From positions 3,224,001 through 3,288,000 of the forward strand of contig NZ_CP195119.1 of assembly GCF_052056915.1 (NCBI RefSeq): DNA of 64,000 nucleotides, given 5' to 3'. Below, piece by piece: positions 51,338 to 61,600 of the stretch (positions are counted from its first letter, which is position 1; every line of letters starts with the position of its first letter). The notes below the pieces were generated by a model. The model was not told the origin of the DNA. It made no database searches and worked only from the letters and a program-made list of their open reading frames with translations. The translations under genes were made by a program, and so were the position numbers. The DNA comes from MTP4 sp052056915. Its GTDB lineage: Archaea > Halobacteriota > Methanosarcinia > Methanosarcinales > Methanosarcinaceae.

Positions 51338-51595
51338 CGTTTTTCCACCTTGAGGATGAATTGAGTGGGAATTAATTGTATGGAATTAATTGTATGGAAT
51401 GAATTGGTGGGTTATTTCCCAAAGATTAATTAATATATTTATAAAATTTTCTTTGCTGTTTCAGTTTGTTCTATGTTTTCTTTCCGGGCAACAGATTCAT
51501 TAATATACTATCGTGTCAACAGATCACATAAAAAGGCAAAGAACATCCGTAAAAAATGAGTTTTTGATCACCAAAAATTAATTCTACTTTAGAAT

Positions 51596-52726
51596 ATGAA
51601 CCTATTATCAGGAAGCAGGAAAATAGAGACGATTACCATGCCTCATCCGAAAACCGTAGAAGAAATGATTGAGTGTGCTGGCCCTATTGAGTGTGATTTA
51701 CTGCCGAGGCTCGTCCAGGTGACGGAAGCCGCTGCCATTGCCGCAGCCTACCAGATGGGGCGCGGGGACAAGCATTTTGCCGACCAGGTGGCGGTCGCAT
51801 CCATGCGGAGGATGCTGAACAAGCTTGACATGAAGGGCATGATCAAGATAGGGGAAGGGGAACGCGACGAAGCCCCTATGCTCTTCATCGGGGAAGAAGT
51901 GGGAACCGGCAAGGGTGACCTTGAGGTGGACATTGCCGTTGACCCTCTGGAAGGGACGAACCTGACTGCAGATGGGGCTCCGGGCTCGGTTGCGGTCATG
52001 GCAATGGCAGAAAGGGGTGGAATTTTCCACGGCCCGGATATTTACATTGATAAGATCGTGGTGGGGCCTGATGTGGTAAATTATGAAAATGAGCATCCCG
52101 GTGAAAAGATCGACCTGGACGCCCCTGTCAGCCACAACCTTGAGATCGTTGCAAAAGCTCTCGGGAGGAGCATCGACGAGCTCGTGGTCGTAATCCTTGA
52201 CCGTCCCCGGCACGCCCAGAAGATAACGGAGATCCGGGAAGCCGGAGCCAGGGTGAAGCTAGTTTCGGACGGAGACCTGATGCCCGGGGTTGCAACCGCA
52301 GTCCGCGGCTCGGGTATCCATGTTGTCATGGGCGCAGGCGGCTCGGGTGAAGCCGTGCTCACGGCAGCCGCAATCAAGGTCCTGGGCGGAAAGATCCTTG
52401 GAAGGCTTGTCCTGCCCACGGTTGCAAACGGCAAAGCCAAAGAAAAGATCGAGGAGGAAATTGAAGAAAAGCTCCCAAGGCTTGAGAAGATGGGCATAAC
52501 CCTCGAAAGCCTTAACGAAGTCCTAGACACGGATAAGCTGGTCCCCGGCAAAGACGTTATCTTTTCCGCAACAGCCGTCACTCCCGGCCACTTCCTGCGT
52601 GAAGTCAACCTCTTCGGCGACGGGGATGCCAGGGTGCACACGATTTCCATGGGCGCTTCCGGCGTTGTCAAGTTCACCGACAGTATCTACATAAAGGACA
52701 AGCAGGAGACTCCTCTCTACCTGTAA
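51596..52726 (+). CDS. glpX: Fructose-1,6-bisphosphatase, class II (GlpX)
   Basis: 376 residues. Hydrolyses fructose-1,6-bisphosphate in gluconeogenesis. GlpX motifs: GDKHFADQVAVASMR, IGEGERDEAPMLFIGEEVG and the metal-binding DPLEGT. A GAGGSGEAVLTAAAIK block follows. The first 14 residues may not be translated: an ATG at 51638 (MPHPKTVEEM) is a plausible start. TATA-like TTAATATACT near 51491. Confidence 0.93.
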   Translation: MNLLSGSRKIETITMPHPKTVEEMIECAGPIECDLLPRLVQVTEAAAIAAAYQMGRGDKHFADQVAVASMRRMLNKLDMKGMIKIGEGERDEAPMLFIGEEVGTGKGDLEVDIAVDPLEGTNLTADGAPGSVAVMAMAERGGIFHGPDIYIDKIVVGPDVVNYENEHPGEKIDLDAPVSHNLEIVAKALGRSIDELVVVILDRPRHAQKITEIREAGARVKLVSDGDLMPGVATAVRGSGIHVVMGAGGSGEAVLTAAAIKVLGGKILGRLVLPTVANGKAKEKIEEEIEEKLPRLEKMGITLESLNEVLDTDKLVPGKDVIFSATAVTPGHFLREVNLFGDGDARVHTISMGASGVVKFTDSIYIKDKQETPLYL

Positions 52727-52977
52727 TTCCTTTTTCATTTTTCCTTTTTTCAATTTTCCGATCTTGTTTTTACTTGTTATTCAAAGGAATTCATCTGCGT
52801 TTTCCCATTTTTTTCAGGTTTTTTCAGGTTTTTTCCATTTTTTTCCCAATTTTCGCTCCATTTTTACTTTGCTTTCAATTTTTGGATTTTCTAAAGAATA
52901 CGAAAAAAGGTTAAGAATACGGCAAAAGGTTAAGAACCAGAAAAACGAAGGCAGAACAAAAAATTCCGAGTTAAAAT
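52727..52977. other. T-rich intergenic region after glpX
   Basis: Contains near-repeats of TTTTTTCAGG at 52809-52836 and long T-runs, suited to termination. No gene seen. Confidence 0.5.
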
Positions 52978-54282
52978 ATGAAGGTATTTCTTGAAAGTTT
53001 TGGCTGTTCTGCAAGCCTGGCTTCGGCCGAGATCATGAAGGCAACTGTGGAGAGACTTGGGCATGAGCTGCTGGAGTCAGGGTCGGCTGCTGAGGCGGAG
53101 GTCTATATCTGCAATTCCTGTACGGTCAAGTACACCACCGAGCAGAAGATCCTCTATAAAATCAGGACAATGGGCGAACAGGGTGTGGAAGTCATCGTTT
53201 CCGGCTGCATGCCCGAGGTCCAGTTAGAAGACATTCTGCACGCCAACCCCGAGGCCCACATCCTGGGGGTAAACGCGGTTTCCCGCCTTGGCGACCTGCT
53301 CTCTACCCTTGAATCAAGGAAAAAGACAGGAATGCCGGCAGAGAGGCTTGAAATCAGGACCCCCGATCCTGTCGGCTTTTTGAGCGTTCCCCACAAACGT
53401 TCCAACCCGAACATCCACATCTGCCAGATCTCCCAGGGCTGTAATTTCGCCTGTTCCTACTGCATAGTCCGGCACGCCCGGGGAAAGCTCCGGTCCTTCC
53501 CGCCGGAAGCCATAGTCGAAGATATCCGCGCAGCCGTTGCCGAAGGCTGCCGGGAAGTCTGGCTCACCTCCCAGGACGACAGCCAGTACGGCATGGACAC
53601 CGGGTTCAAGCTTCCCGAACTCCTCCGCTTGATCTCGAAAATCCCCGGCGACTTCAAGGTCAGGGTAGGCATGATGAACCCCTTTTCCGTCCTCCCTATC
53701 CTTGATGACCTGGTGGATGCTTTTGATTCCGACAAAATCTTCAAACTTCTTCACATTCCCATTCAGTCCGCTTCTCACTCCGTGCTCAAACGCATGAACC
53801 GCCTGCACAGGATGGAAAACGTGGACATCATCATCACGAAATTCCGGGAACGCTTCGAAGACCTTTCCCTTTTCACCGACATTATCGTCGGCTTCTGCGA
53901 CGAAAGTGATGGTGACTTTCAGGAAACCGTTGAGTGGGTGGAAAAGTACCGGCCTGAAAAAGTCAATATTTCCCGTTACTCTCCCCGCCCTCACACGAAA
54001 GCTTTCTCTTTCCGGAACCTCGATTCCAGGATTTCCGTGCAGCGTTCCCACGCCTTGCACCGGGCCTGTGAAAAGATTAAGCTCAGCTCCAAGCACGAGA
54101 TGATTGGCTGGAAAGGCAGGGTCTTCGTCTCGAAATACACGAGTATCGGAGACGTGCTTGCCCGTACGGACTCGTACCGGCCTGTGGTTATCAGCGGCTC
54201 GGACCTTAAACCCGGACAGTACGCTGAGGTGGAGGTCACGGACGCGACCCCGGGGTATTTCCTGGGGAAACTGATCAGGTGA
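52978..54282 (+). CDS. tRNA N6-threonylcarbamoyladenosine methylthiotransferase (e-MtaB/CDKAL1 type)
   Basis: 434 residues. Converts t6A37 to ms2t6A37. The N-terminal UPF0004 domain carries Cys10, Cys45 or 48, and Cys77 (CNSCTV, SGCMPE). The radical-SAM cluster is Cys155, Cys159 and Cys162 (GCNFACSYC). A TRAM domain for tRNA binding occupies about 370-432. The archaeal/eukaryotic subgroup lies closest by pattern. It acts downstream of KEOPS, whose Cgi121 gene is about 2.5 kb away. Confidence 0.92.
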   Translation: MKVFLESFGCSASLASAEIMKATVERLGHELLESGSAAEAEVYICNSCTVKYTTEQKILYKIRTMGEQGVEVIVSGCMPEVQLEDILHANPEAHILGVNAVSRLGDLLSTLESRKKTGMPAERLEIRTPDPVGFLSVPHKRSNPNIHICQISQGCNFACSYCIVRHARGKLRSFPPEAIVEDIRAAVAEGCREVWLTSQDDSQYGMDTGFKLPELLRLISKIPGDFKVRVGMMNPFSVLPILDDLVDAFDSDKIFKLLHIPIQSASHSVLKRMNRLHRMENVDIIITKFRERFEDLSLFTDIIVGFCDESDGDFQETVEWVEKYRPEKVNISRYSPRPHTKAFSFRNLDSRISVQRSHALHRACEKIKLSSKHEMIGWKGRVFVSKYTSIGDVLARTDSYRPVVISGSDLKPGQYAEVEVTDATPGYFLGKLIR

Positions 54283-54634
54283 AGGTGCAAGCAGTCATTT
54301 TATTTCTTTTCACCTGCACCTTTTATTATCTGTACTTTTTACCACCTGTACCTTTTGTTATCTGGCATTCTAAATTATTGAATTTCTTTTTTTCATGGGT
54401 CACAGATTTATATAATCCATTTTATATATTGATTTGCAAATAATGCCATGTAACCTTTTTTGAGAAATGGGTCTTCGTGTCTGGTTTTACTTTGACTGAG
54501 GTACTGATTAGCGGTATGAGATAAATGAATCATGAAATAAGGTAACTGACTCACGACATGAAATAGCTGACACAAAGTCTGATGTAAACGACTCACGACA
54601 TAAGGTAAATTGCTCACAGCATGGGGGGTTTTTA
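54283..54634. other. Intergenic region with degenerate repeats
   Basis: Tandem-like CACCTG-x-ACCTTTT-x-TTATCTG units at 54308-54365, a TATA-like TTTATATAATC at about 54410, and degenerate GACTCACGACAT units at 54545-54625. No gene in either strand. Confidence 0.5.
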
Positions 54635-55309
54635 GTGCTGGAAGGTATCGGCATTGGAATTGGAAAAGGTATCGACCTGTTGTCCCGAATAGCAGACAAA
54701 GCTCTTGATAAGTTCTGGAGGGATGCTTCTGCAAGGAAGCACCCGATAATCGACCTTCAGGGTAATTTGAGTTATTCGCTTTCGAACGAAGACGGCCTGT
54801 TGTACGTAAGAAACGATTTTACGGCTTCCCCTTATGATGAATTCGAGTTCATTTTCGGGAGCCTTTTCCTGCCTGACCCGGTCCAGGAACTCCTTTCCGA
54901 AGATGGCGATAATGATAAAGTGCTGCTTCTGATGGTGTACGGAGAAGATACTCAGGACCTTTTACTCTCAGAGCTTGATGTGAGCACTGATTACATGCTT
55001 GATCTTCCCCACGGGGTCTATTCCTTTTTCGGGCTTATTCTGGATGCAGGAACTGAAGACCTTTTAGATTCCACAATCTATGCCATAGGTCTCCCCTGTG
55101 AGGACAATCTGAACAATCCGGATCTTGAGAGTTTTTATCTTGAGAATCCTGCTGAGATCATGGAATTCGTCAATCCCTCTCCTGTAGAAATTACAGGTGG
55201 GGGCCCTTACTATCTCAATTTGATTATGCTGGATACTGAGCAGATTCCGGACTGCCCCCTGCTCCTTTCAGAGTTTTTGGAGGAAGATTTCGTGCAGTCC
55301 CCTATTTGA
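54635..55309 (+). CDS. Hypothetical protein
   Basis: 224 residues starting at GTG 54635, 6 bases after GGGGGG. The N-terminus is a glycine-rich hydrophobic helix (GIGIGIGKGIDLL). The rest is acidic and rich in D, L and E, with no recognised domain. No clear membrane helix. A short run of LPHGVYSFFGLILDAG and later GGGPYYLNLIML suggests beta structure. Function unknown. Confidence 0.65.
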   Translation: MLEGIGIGIGKGIDLLSRIADKALDKFWRDASARKHPIIDLQGNLSYSLSNEDGLLYVRNDFTASPYDEFEFIFGSLFLPDPVQELLSEDGDNDKVLLLMVYGEDTQDLLLSELDVSTDYMLDLPHGVYSFFGLILDAGTEDLLDSTIYAIGLPCEDNLNNPDLESFYLENPAEIMEFVNPSPVEITGGGPYYLNLIMLDTEQIPDCPLLLSEFLEEDFVQSPI

Positions 55310-55351
55310 AAGGAAAATAATTATATAGTTGCCAATTTTCAGTAATTCCGA

Positions 55352-55717
55352 ATGCTACTGAAAACCGAATACGAAAAAGTCGAAGCCTACATCACAAAAG
55401 ACAGCTCAATCATCCGCGAACTCATGCACCCTGCTGTCCACGGCAACTCAAAACAGAGTATCGCCGAAGCCACGGTGCCGCCTGGCGGAGTTACAATTCT
55501 TCACAAGCACGGGATTGCAGAGGAAATTTATAATATCACCGAAGGCAGCGGTATAATGACCCTCGGTTCGGAAGAATTCGAAGTCTGTACAGGGGATACA
55601 ATCTGCATCCTGCCGGGAATCCCGCACAGGATCAGAAATAATTGTGAAAAGGAGCTGAAAATTTTCTGTTGCTGCGCGCCGGCTTATTCACATGAGGATA
55701 CAGAATTGCTGGAATAA
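55352..55717 (+). CDS. Small cupin-domain protein
   Basis: 121 residues, a single cupin barrel. Metal-binding motif 1 is seen as HKHGIAEEIYNITEGSG (two His and Glu). Motif 2 is PGIPHRIRNN (His). Ligands fit a mononuclear metal site. Such small cupins act as isomerases, dioxygenases or sensors; the substrate is unknown here. 42 bases after the hypothetical gene. Confidence 0.85.
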   Translation: MLLKTEYEKVEAYITKDSSIIRELMHPAVHGNSKQSIAEATVPPGGVTILHKHGIAEEIYNITEGSGIMTLGSEEFEVCTGDTICILPGIPHRIRNNCEKELKIFCCCAPAYSHEDTELLE

Positions 55718-55739
55718 TGAAATATTAGTTTTTTTTCGG

Positions 55740-56828
55740 TTAATTTCTATAATTTTTAAATATATTATATGCTAACAGTATGAATAAACCACACATCATA
55801 ATAAAAAATATGAAAACTAAGTTCATGAAATCAGCGGGGATAATACTTGTAATAATTCCTAAGAAGTAGGAGGTGACAATTAGGTAAATAAAGCTATCAT
55901 ACATTTGGATGGGAGTCTTAAGTTCTTTAATAGTAGAGACATTAAGCATAGAATGAAGGTCTGTCAATGCGTCATAATATTTATTTAGCTTGTCTTTATT
56001 AAAGGTGTCTCTTACGTTTAAATTTAAAGTTGATTCGTTCTCAGCATACCATTTTTTATAATCTTCTAATTGTGTTGATAGTTTACTTTCTATTGTTCTT
56101 TTTTGCCTTAAATAACTACTAGTTATCGAAAAAATGACTGTACCGCTAATTGCAAGCGTAAAAAAGAGAGTTGCTAGTGAAAACTGTATTCCGTTTGTTG
56201 ATTCTATTCTATACGTAAGTATATGAGAAATTGTTGTGTTGAATATTTCTTTTGTCGTATTTTCATCTACTAGACTTATAAGGATTATAACATAAACTGT
56301 CAAGAACATTAGAAATATTACCAGTGAAGTAGTAATTATAAATATATTTTTTATGGTTATGTTTATGATTGTTTCTAACAAGATTTTTAGCTGTATGTTT
56401 ATTTTCTTCTGATATTTTGCATAGCAAAAACAAATTATCATGCCGATTAATATTATTGCACTAGGCATGAAATATACTAAAAAAGTTGAAATATTTTTTG
56501 ATATATTAATCTGTATGGTGCCAAACACAACTATTGAGATAAGGATTACTAACAAAATTTTGTACCAGTAATATGCTTTTTTCCCTCCTAGTTGCAGATT
56601 ACTTATAATGATTTGTTCGTTTGAGTAATCCTCTAAATAATCATGGAGATTGTCTAAAATTTTAATTTCCTTGATTTTGGTTGTTTCAGATTTCAAAAGT
56701 TCATTATATATCTGATAAAATGATTTTTTTGGTTGAATCGAATTGAATATGAAAACCGAAACTGCCGTGGATATTACAAGTAACAAAAAAATGGATAAAT
56801 CCTCAAAGGTTGGCATATACGATAACAA
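55740..56828 (-). CDS. Hypothetical membrane protein, AT-rich
   Basis: 362 residues; ATG 56816 is an alternative start. Hydrophobic segments at about 12-28, 90-108, 118-138, 158-182, 210-235 and 318-358. Charged loops rich in K, E and N lie between them, including a helical stretch of about 245-310. Codon use is strongly AT-biased compared with all neighbours, suggesting recent transfer. No known domain recognised. No partner gene is adjacent on the same strand. Confidence 0.75.
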   Translation of the reverse strand: MLSYMPTFEDLSIFLLLVISTAVSVFIFNSIQPKKSFYQIYNELLKSETTKIKEIKILDNLHDYLEDYSNEQIIISNLQLGGKKAYYWYKILLVILISIVVFGTIQINISKNISTFLVYFMPSAIILIGMIICFCYAKYQKKINIQLKILLETIINITIKNIFIITTSLVIFLMFLTVYVIILISLVDENTTKEIFNTTISHILTYRIESTNGIQFSLATLFFTLAISGTVIFSITSSYLRQKRTIESKLSTQLEDYKKWYAENESTLNLNVRDTFNKDKLNKYYDALTDLHSMLNVSTIKELKTPIQMYDSFIYLIVTSYFLGIITSIIPADFMNLVFIFFIMMCGLFILLAYNIFKNYRN

Positions 56829-57022
56829 TTATGATTTTCTTGAATATAAATTTTGCACAGAAGTAACTACTTAAAATTTTTCCATCGCTTGATCTCAAAC
56901 ATCTTTTGCCTCTACAATTTCCTTAAAGTTGGTAAATGCAGAACTCTGTTTTTCCATTCTCTTCTGGAATGCCATTGATGGTGCTTTTTCTTATGTATGT
57001 GCATCCTTGTCTTTCTAATGGT

Positions 57023-57083
57023 AAAGGCCGCTCGCAAGCGAGCGTGACAATAACGACGGGATGAGGCTAATAAAGTTGCCCTG
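57023..57083. repeat. 60-bp direct repeat, left copy
   Basis: AAGGCCGCTCGCAAGCGAGC followed by GTGACAATAACGACGGGATG and GGCTAATAAAGTTGCCCTG. Nearly identical to 57460-57519. GCTCGC/GCGAGC forms a perfect stem. The two copies bracket the VWA remnant. Confidence 0.9.
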
Positions 57084-57160
57084 TTTATTTATGAGAGGCA
57101 TGAAGTGCATCCGGTTGCCATTTTTCTTGGTGTGCTTTTGATGGCTGAATCCTGTTTTTT

Positions 57161-57418
57161 CCATCAACAGCCTCGACGCCTCAGGCGGAACGAACATCGG
57201 CGCCGGCATGAGTACTGCAAACAGCCACCTGATCAATTCCGGGGATTCCGGACACGCCTGGATGGTAATCCTGCTCACCGACGGCCAAGGCTCCTACAGC
57301 GATTACTACACCCAGCAGGCAATCGCCAACAACATCACCGTCTACACCATCGGCCTCGGCAGCGATGTGGCACCTCTCTGCTCACCACCATAGCCGAATC
57401 CACAGGCGGCAAGTGGCT
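57161..57418 (+). pseudogene. Fragment of a von Willebrand factor A domain gene
   Basis: Reads INSLDASGGTNIGAGMSTAN, then WMVILLTDGQGSYSDYYTQQ and AIANNITVYTIGLGSDV. The frame then shifts by one base and resumes as TSLLTTIAESTGGKW. These are the MIDAS-proximal and C-terminal parts of a VWA domain (LLTDG, TIGLG). Both ends are missing. GC-rich codon use contrasts with the AT-rich flanks. Confidence 0.85.
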
Positions 57419-57459
57419 GGTGTTTTTCTTATTTATCGTTTTCTTCTTTTTTTCAAGGG

Positions 57460-57519
57460 AAAGGCCGCTCGCAAGCGAGCGTGAAATAACGACGGGATGA
57501 GGCTAATAAGGTTGCCCTG
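57460..57519. repeat. 60-bp direct repeat, right copy
   Basis: Partner of 57023-57083 with small differences (GTGAAATAACG instead of GTGACAATAACG; AAGG instead of AAAG). Ends about 40 bases before the stop of the methyltransferase gene. Confidence 0.9.
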
Positions 57520-57559
57520 TCTTATTTTTTTTCTTATCTCTTCCTCCTATCCCGATTTT

Positions 57560-58597
57560 TCATTCCTTCTCTTCATACCATTCGTCCCTTGCCTCCACAA
57601 TCGCCCGCATATTCGCAAGTGGGGTCATCGGGGCGATTCCGCAGCCAGGGGCCAGGATGTCCACGCCGTCCGAGAGGCACTGTTTTGCTTCCGCCTTCAC
57701 GGCTTCGGGGGTCCCGAAGAGGAGGGTGCTGGAGGGGGCGATGTTTCCGATTACTCTTGCCCGGTCTTCTATTGCGGCTTTCGCAGCTCTTATGCTGACT
57801 TTTTCTTCGATGCTGATGGCGTCGAAGCCGCATTCGGAGAGGGAATGGAGGGACCTTTCAACGTCTCCGCAGATGTGGAGGATTACAGGCCCCCGGGTTT
57901 CTTTGCAAAGGCGTGTGAAGCTTGGTTTCAAAAGGTCCAGGGCCTTCGGTGGCATCAGGTCCGTGGCCACAAGCCCCCCGTCGGGTACGCAGAGCACGTC
58001 CGCCCCGTGCTCGAAAAGAGAATTTGCGTACTCGATACAGATATCTGTGCAGACCTCCATGAACCGGGCAACGTAATCGGGTTTTTTCATGAACCATACA
58101 AGGTAATCGTTTATTCCCGCAATATGGGAAAACACGGTTGAAGGGCCTTCCATGCCTGCGATCAGGGGAACCTCTTCTTTTCCTGCTTCTCCTCCGGTCC
58201 GGGCTTTCAGGATTTTGGTTGCCTCCAGAAGGGCAGGGATTCTTCCCCTTTCGAGCAGGTCTTCGGGGACTTCAAGGCCTTCCGGGCTTTTCGAGAAGGG
58301 GTGGGAAAGGACTGAGGGCTGGATGCCTTTTGTGCCCATACGGATTTCGCAGCCCAGGGCTTCGGCAAGCACGGTCAGGCAGTAGGGGTAGCGTACGGCT
58401 TCGAGCCCTGCGATCTCGTGGCCTGCAAGGGCAAGTGCTGCCATCTTTTCCGGGTCTGAATGGGCTTCAGGCCAGTAGGCTCCGGTCAGGTCCATCAGTT
58501 CGACGGTTCCGGTCTGGGTGACTGAGAGGGCGGGTACCCTGTCGACAGTTTTTCCCTGAAGGGCGTTGAGAAAGTTTTTCCTGAGATTCGTTTCCAT
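57560..58597 (-). CDS. MtaA/MtbA-family methylcobamide:coenzyme M methyltransferase
   Basis: 345 residues, UroD fold. Transfers a methyl group from a corrinoid protein to coenzyme M in methylotrophic methanogenesis. N-terminal VPALSVTQTGTVELMDLTGA, then EAVRYPYCLTVLAEALGCEI and GMEGPSTV match MtaA/MtbA closely. Zinc ligands His241, Cys243 and Cys319 (LHICGD; APGCGIAP) are present. The substrate class (methanol, methylamine or methylsulfide) cannot be told from sequence. No corrinoid-protein gene is adjacent. Confidence 0.9.
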   Translation of the reverse strand: METNLRKNFLNALQGKTVDRVPALSVTQTGTVELMDLTGAYWPEAHSDPEKMAALALAGHEIAGLEAVRYPYCLTVLAEALGCEIRMGTKGIQPSVLSHPFSKSPEGLEVPEDLLERGRIPALLEATKILKARTGGEAGKEEVPLIAGMEGPSTVFSHIAGINDYLVWFMKKPDYVARFMEVCTDICIEYANSLFEHGADVLCVPDGGLVATDLMPPKALDLLKPSFTRLCKETRGPVILHICGDVERSLHSLSECGFDAISIEEKVSIRAAKAAIEDRARVIGNIAPSSTLLFGTPEAVKAEAKQCLSDGVDILAPGCGIAPMTPLANMRAIVEARDEWYEEKE

Positions 58598-58614
58598 TTT
58601 TCTGGCTCCTTTTT

Positions 58615-58653
58615 TTCAACTTCTTTTCAACTTCTTTTCAACTTCTTTTCAAT
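58615..58653. repeat. 11-12-bp tandem repeat between two minus-strand genes
   Basis: TTCAACTTCTT is repeated three to four times in the short gap between the methyltransferase start and the end of the NACHT gene. Confidence 0.8.
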
Positions 58654-58666
58654 AGATTTCCAATGT

Positions 58667-61600
58667 TTATTCACTCATTTGCTGGAACAATCTGGCTTTT
58701 GTTTTTTCCCTTGTTTCAATTCCTTCCAGGATCTCAAAAGCAAGGTTTGCCGTAAATTTGTCTTCCGATACAAGTAAATCTTTCAACAGGGCTCCATCGT
58801 CCTTCGTGCAGATCTCGCTGAGGGCGCTGGCAGCTTCTGCTTTTACAAAGCGGTTCCAGTCATAAAGCACGTCAAGGAGGGGTTCAATTGCTTTTTTCGG
58901 TTTTATTCTTCCAAGGGCTCTTGCAGCCGCCAACCTTGTAAAATCATCATAATCATAAAGGGCATTGATGAGAGGATCGATTGCATTTTCCGCCTTCAGC
59001 CGCCCGAGGGCTTCGGCAGGTCCCCAATGGCCCCCGTTATTTTCATCCGTGAGTGCGGTAATGAGGGGTTCTATAGCCTTTTCGGACTTTATTTTTCCAA
59101 GGGCTCTTGCCGCTTCTCCCCGTACAAAATCAACGTTATCGCCAAGGGTGAGTTCGATCAGGGGCTGGAGGGCTTTTTCGGACTTTATTCGGCCAAGTGC
59201 CTCTGCCGCCAGTCTCCGCACCATCTCGTCTCCGGACTTGAGGGCATCTATCAGGGGATAAAGAGCTTTTTCGGAGTCCAGGTTGCCCAGGGCTTCGGAT
59301 GCAAGCCTCCGGACCTCCTCATCTTCGTCTTTAAGGGCATTAATAAGAGGCTGAAGAACTTTTTCAGATTCGGTTTCGTATTCGTTTTTGGCTTTGGTTT
59401 CGGAGACGTTTTCGGAGACATTTTCAGATTCGTATTCAGATATATTCCCGAGGGCTTTTGCTGCCTCCCTGCGCACAAATTCATCCTCGTCTTTAAGGGC
59501 ATTAATCAGAGTATCCAGGATACGGTGCGATATCTCCTTCGATATGTGATTCCCATTCTGTGTCCTCTTTTCTTCTGTTTTCTCTTCTGGAATCCTCTTT
59601 TCTTCTGTTTTCTCTTCTGGAATCCTTTTTTCTTCTGATCTCTCTTCAAACGTTACTTCTGATGTCCCATCCGTTATCCCGGCTAATTTTATCCGGGCCA
59701 GGATTTTTACTGCTTCCCGTCTCACAAAATTGTCCCCGGATTCAAAGGTGCGAATCAGGGGTTCGATGGTTTTTTCGAATTCCAGCTTCCCGAGGGACTT
59801 TGCGGCTCCCTTCCGGACGAAACGGCTTTCGTCTCCCAGGGCGAGAAGAAGCGGGTCAACGGCTTTTCCGCATTCTATCATTCCAAGAGCCCTTGCGGCT
59901 TCCATTCGGACTGACTGGTCTTCATCCGAGAGTAAGCTTATCAGGGGGTCAACAGCTTTTTCGGCACCTATCTGTCCCAGGGCTTCAGAGGCTTCCTTCC
60001 TTACGGACTCAGCTTCATCGGTGAGCGCCGAGATTAGGGAATCAAGGGCTTTTTCGGATTCCGGGCCTATCATCCCGAGTGCTTTTGCCGCTTCCCTCCG
60101 GACACAGTGGTTTTCATCCACGAGGGCGCCTATCAGGAGCTCGTGAGTTCCTTCGGATTCTATTTCCCCCAGAGCTTTTGCCGCGATCCACCGCACTAAC
60201 TTGTCTTCGTCTTCCAGGGCTTCTATGAGGATTCCGATAGCTTTTTCCGATTTCATCCGGCCCAGGGCCTCGGCAGCTCCCAGCCGCACAAAATTGTCCC
60301 CTTCTTGAAATGCCTTTATAAGGGAGTCTGCGGCTTTTCCGGCTTTTGCCCGGCCAAGGGCTCCTACGGCTCCCAGCCGAACAAAATCATCGTCTGACGT
60401 AAGTGCGCTGACAAGGATTTCGAAAGCTCTTTCGGATTCGACCTGAGCCAGGGCTTCAGTAGCAGCCAGGCGGACAGCCCGGTTTTCATCCTCAAATGCG
60501 TTTATGAGCAGTTCGACAGCTCTCTCGGACCCTATTATTCCCAGAGCCCTTACCGCTTCCCTTCGCACCGAATAGTCCTCATCTCCAAGGGCACCCGTGA
60601 GTGGGGGAAGGGCTGCCTCTGATTTTGTTTCCCCCAGTACCCTCACCGCTTCCCTTCGCACGAGGGTCTCTTCATCATGAAGTGCCCCGGCAGCCACGTC
60701 AATCCCGCAGCTCCCAAGGGTTTCAAGGCTCAGGATGCCCTTTATTTTTTCCACTGTAAATGTGTTGTCGAGTTTCCCGACAAGCAATGAGCATACCTTT
60801 TCCTTTGTTTCGGGTCTGGCTTTCCCGGCGCATTTTGAGGCAAGCCATAAATTTCCGCTTAAAATTATGGAATCTACCAGTTCATCGGCAGATTCAAGCA
60901 TTTCTGAAGATAACGTGACAACATTTTCCCATCCCGGGTGCCTGAATGCTTCCGAGATATCCTTTCCGTTTCCAAAATACGTTTTCAGCTTTAAAGCTGC
61001 AAAATATTCCTGAAAAGACCTGTTAATTCCGATTCTTATCTCGGAATCTTTTCTGGTAAGGAGTCCTATCTCAATGCAGGCCTGAATCAGCTCTCTTGCC
61101 CCAGTCCTGTCGGAGACCCCGGCTTTTGCATATTTCTCCGCTACATCAAGGGCATAAAGGTGGTCGCATGAAACTTTATTCTCACACTGGAGTTTGAAAG
61201 CCAGATCAGTAAGAACATTTTCAATTTCTGTTTTTTCAGTTTCTTTCCTTTCAGATCCTGTATTTTCAGATCCTGTCCTTTCAGTTTCCTTCTTTTCAGT
61301 TTCTTTCCTTTCAGATCCTGTATTTTCAGTTTCTGCCCTTTCAAATTCTATACTTTCAGGTTCAGCTTTTTCAAATTCCGACCTTTCCTCACTTTTTCTT
61401 TCGGGGCATATCCCGGAGTGCATATTTCCAGAGTTAAGTGAATTTTCTCTTTTTTTCCAATCTCCAAAGAGCTCCGAAATAAAAGTCCGGTAAATATCAG
61501 CCCGGCTGGAAGGTACTCCTTTTTGAGGCGTCCCTTTCTTAGCTGTCCCTTTCTGAGCCGTTGCAATTTTAAGCCAGAGGTAAAGCATGAGGGGGTTTCG

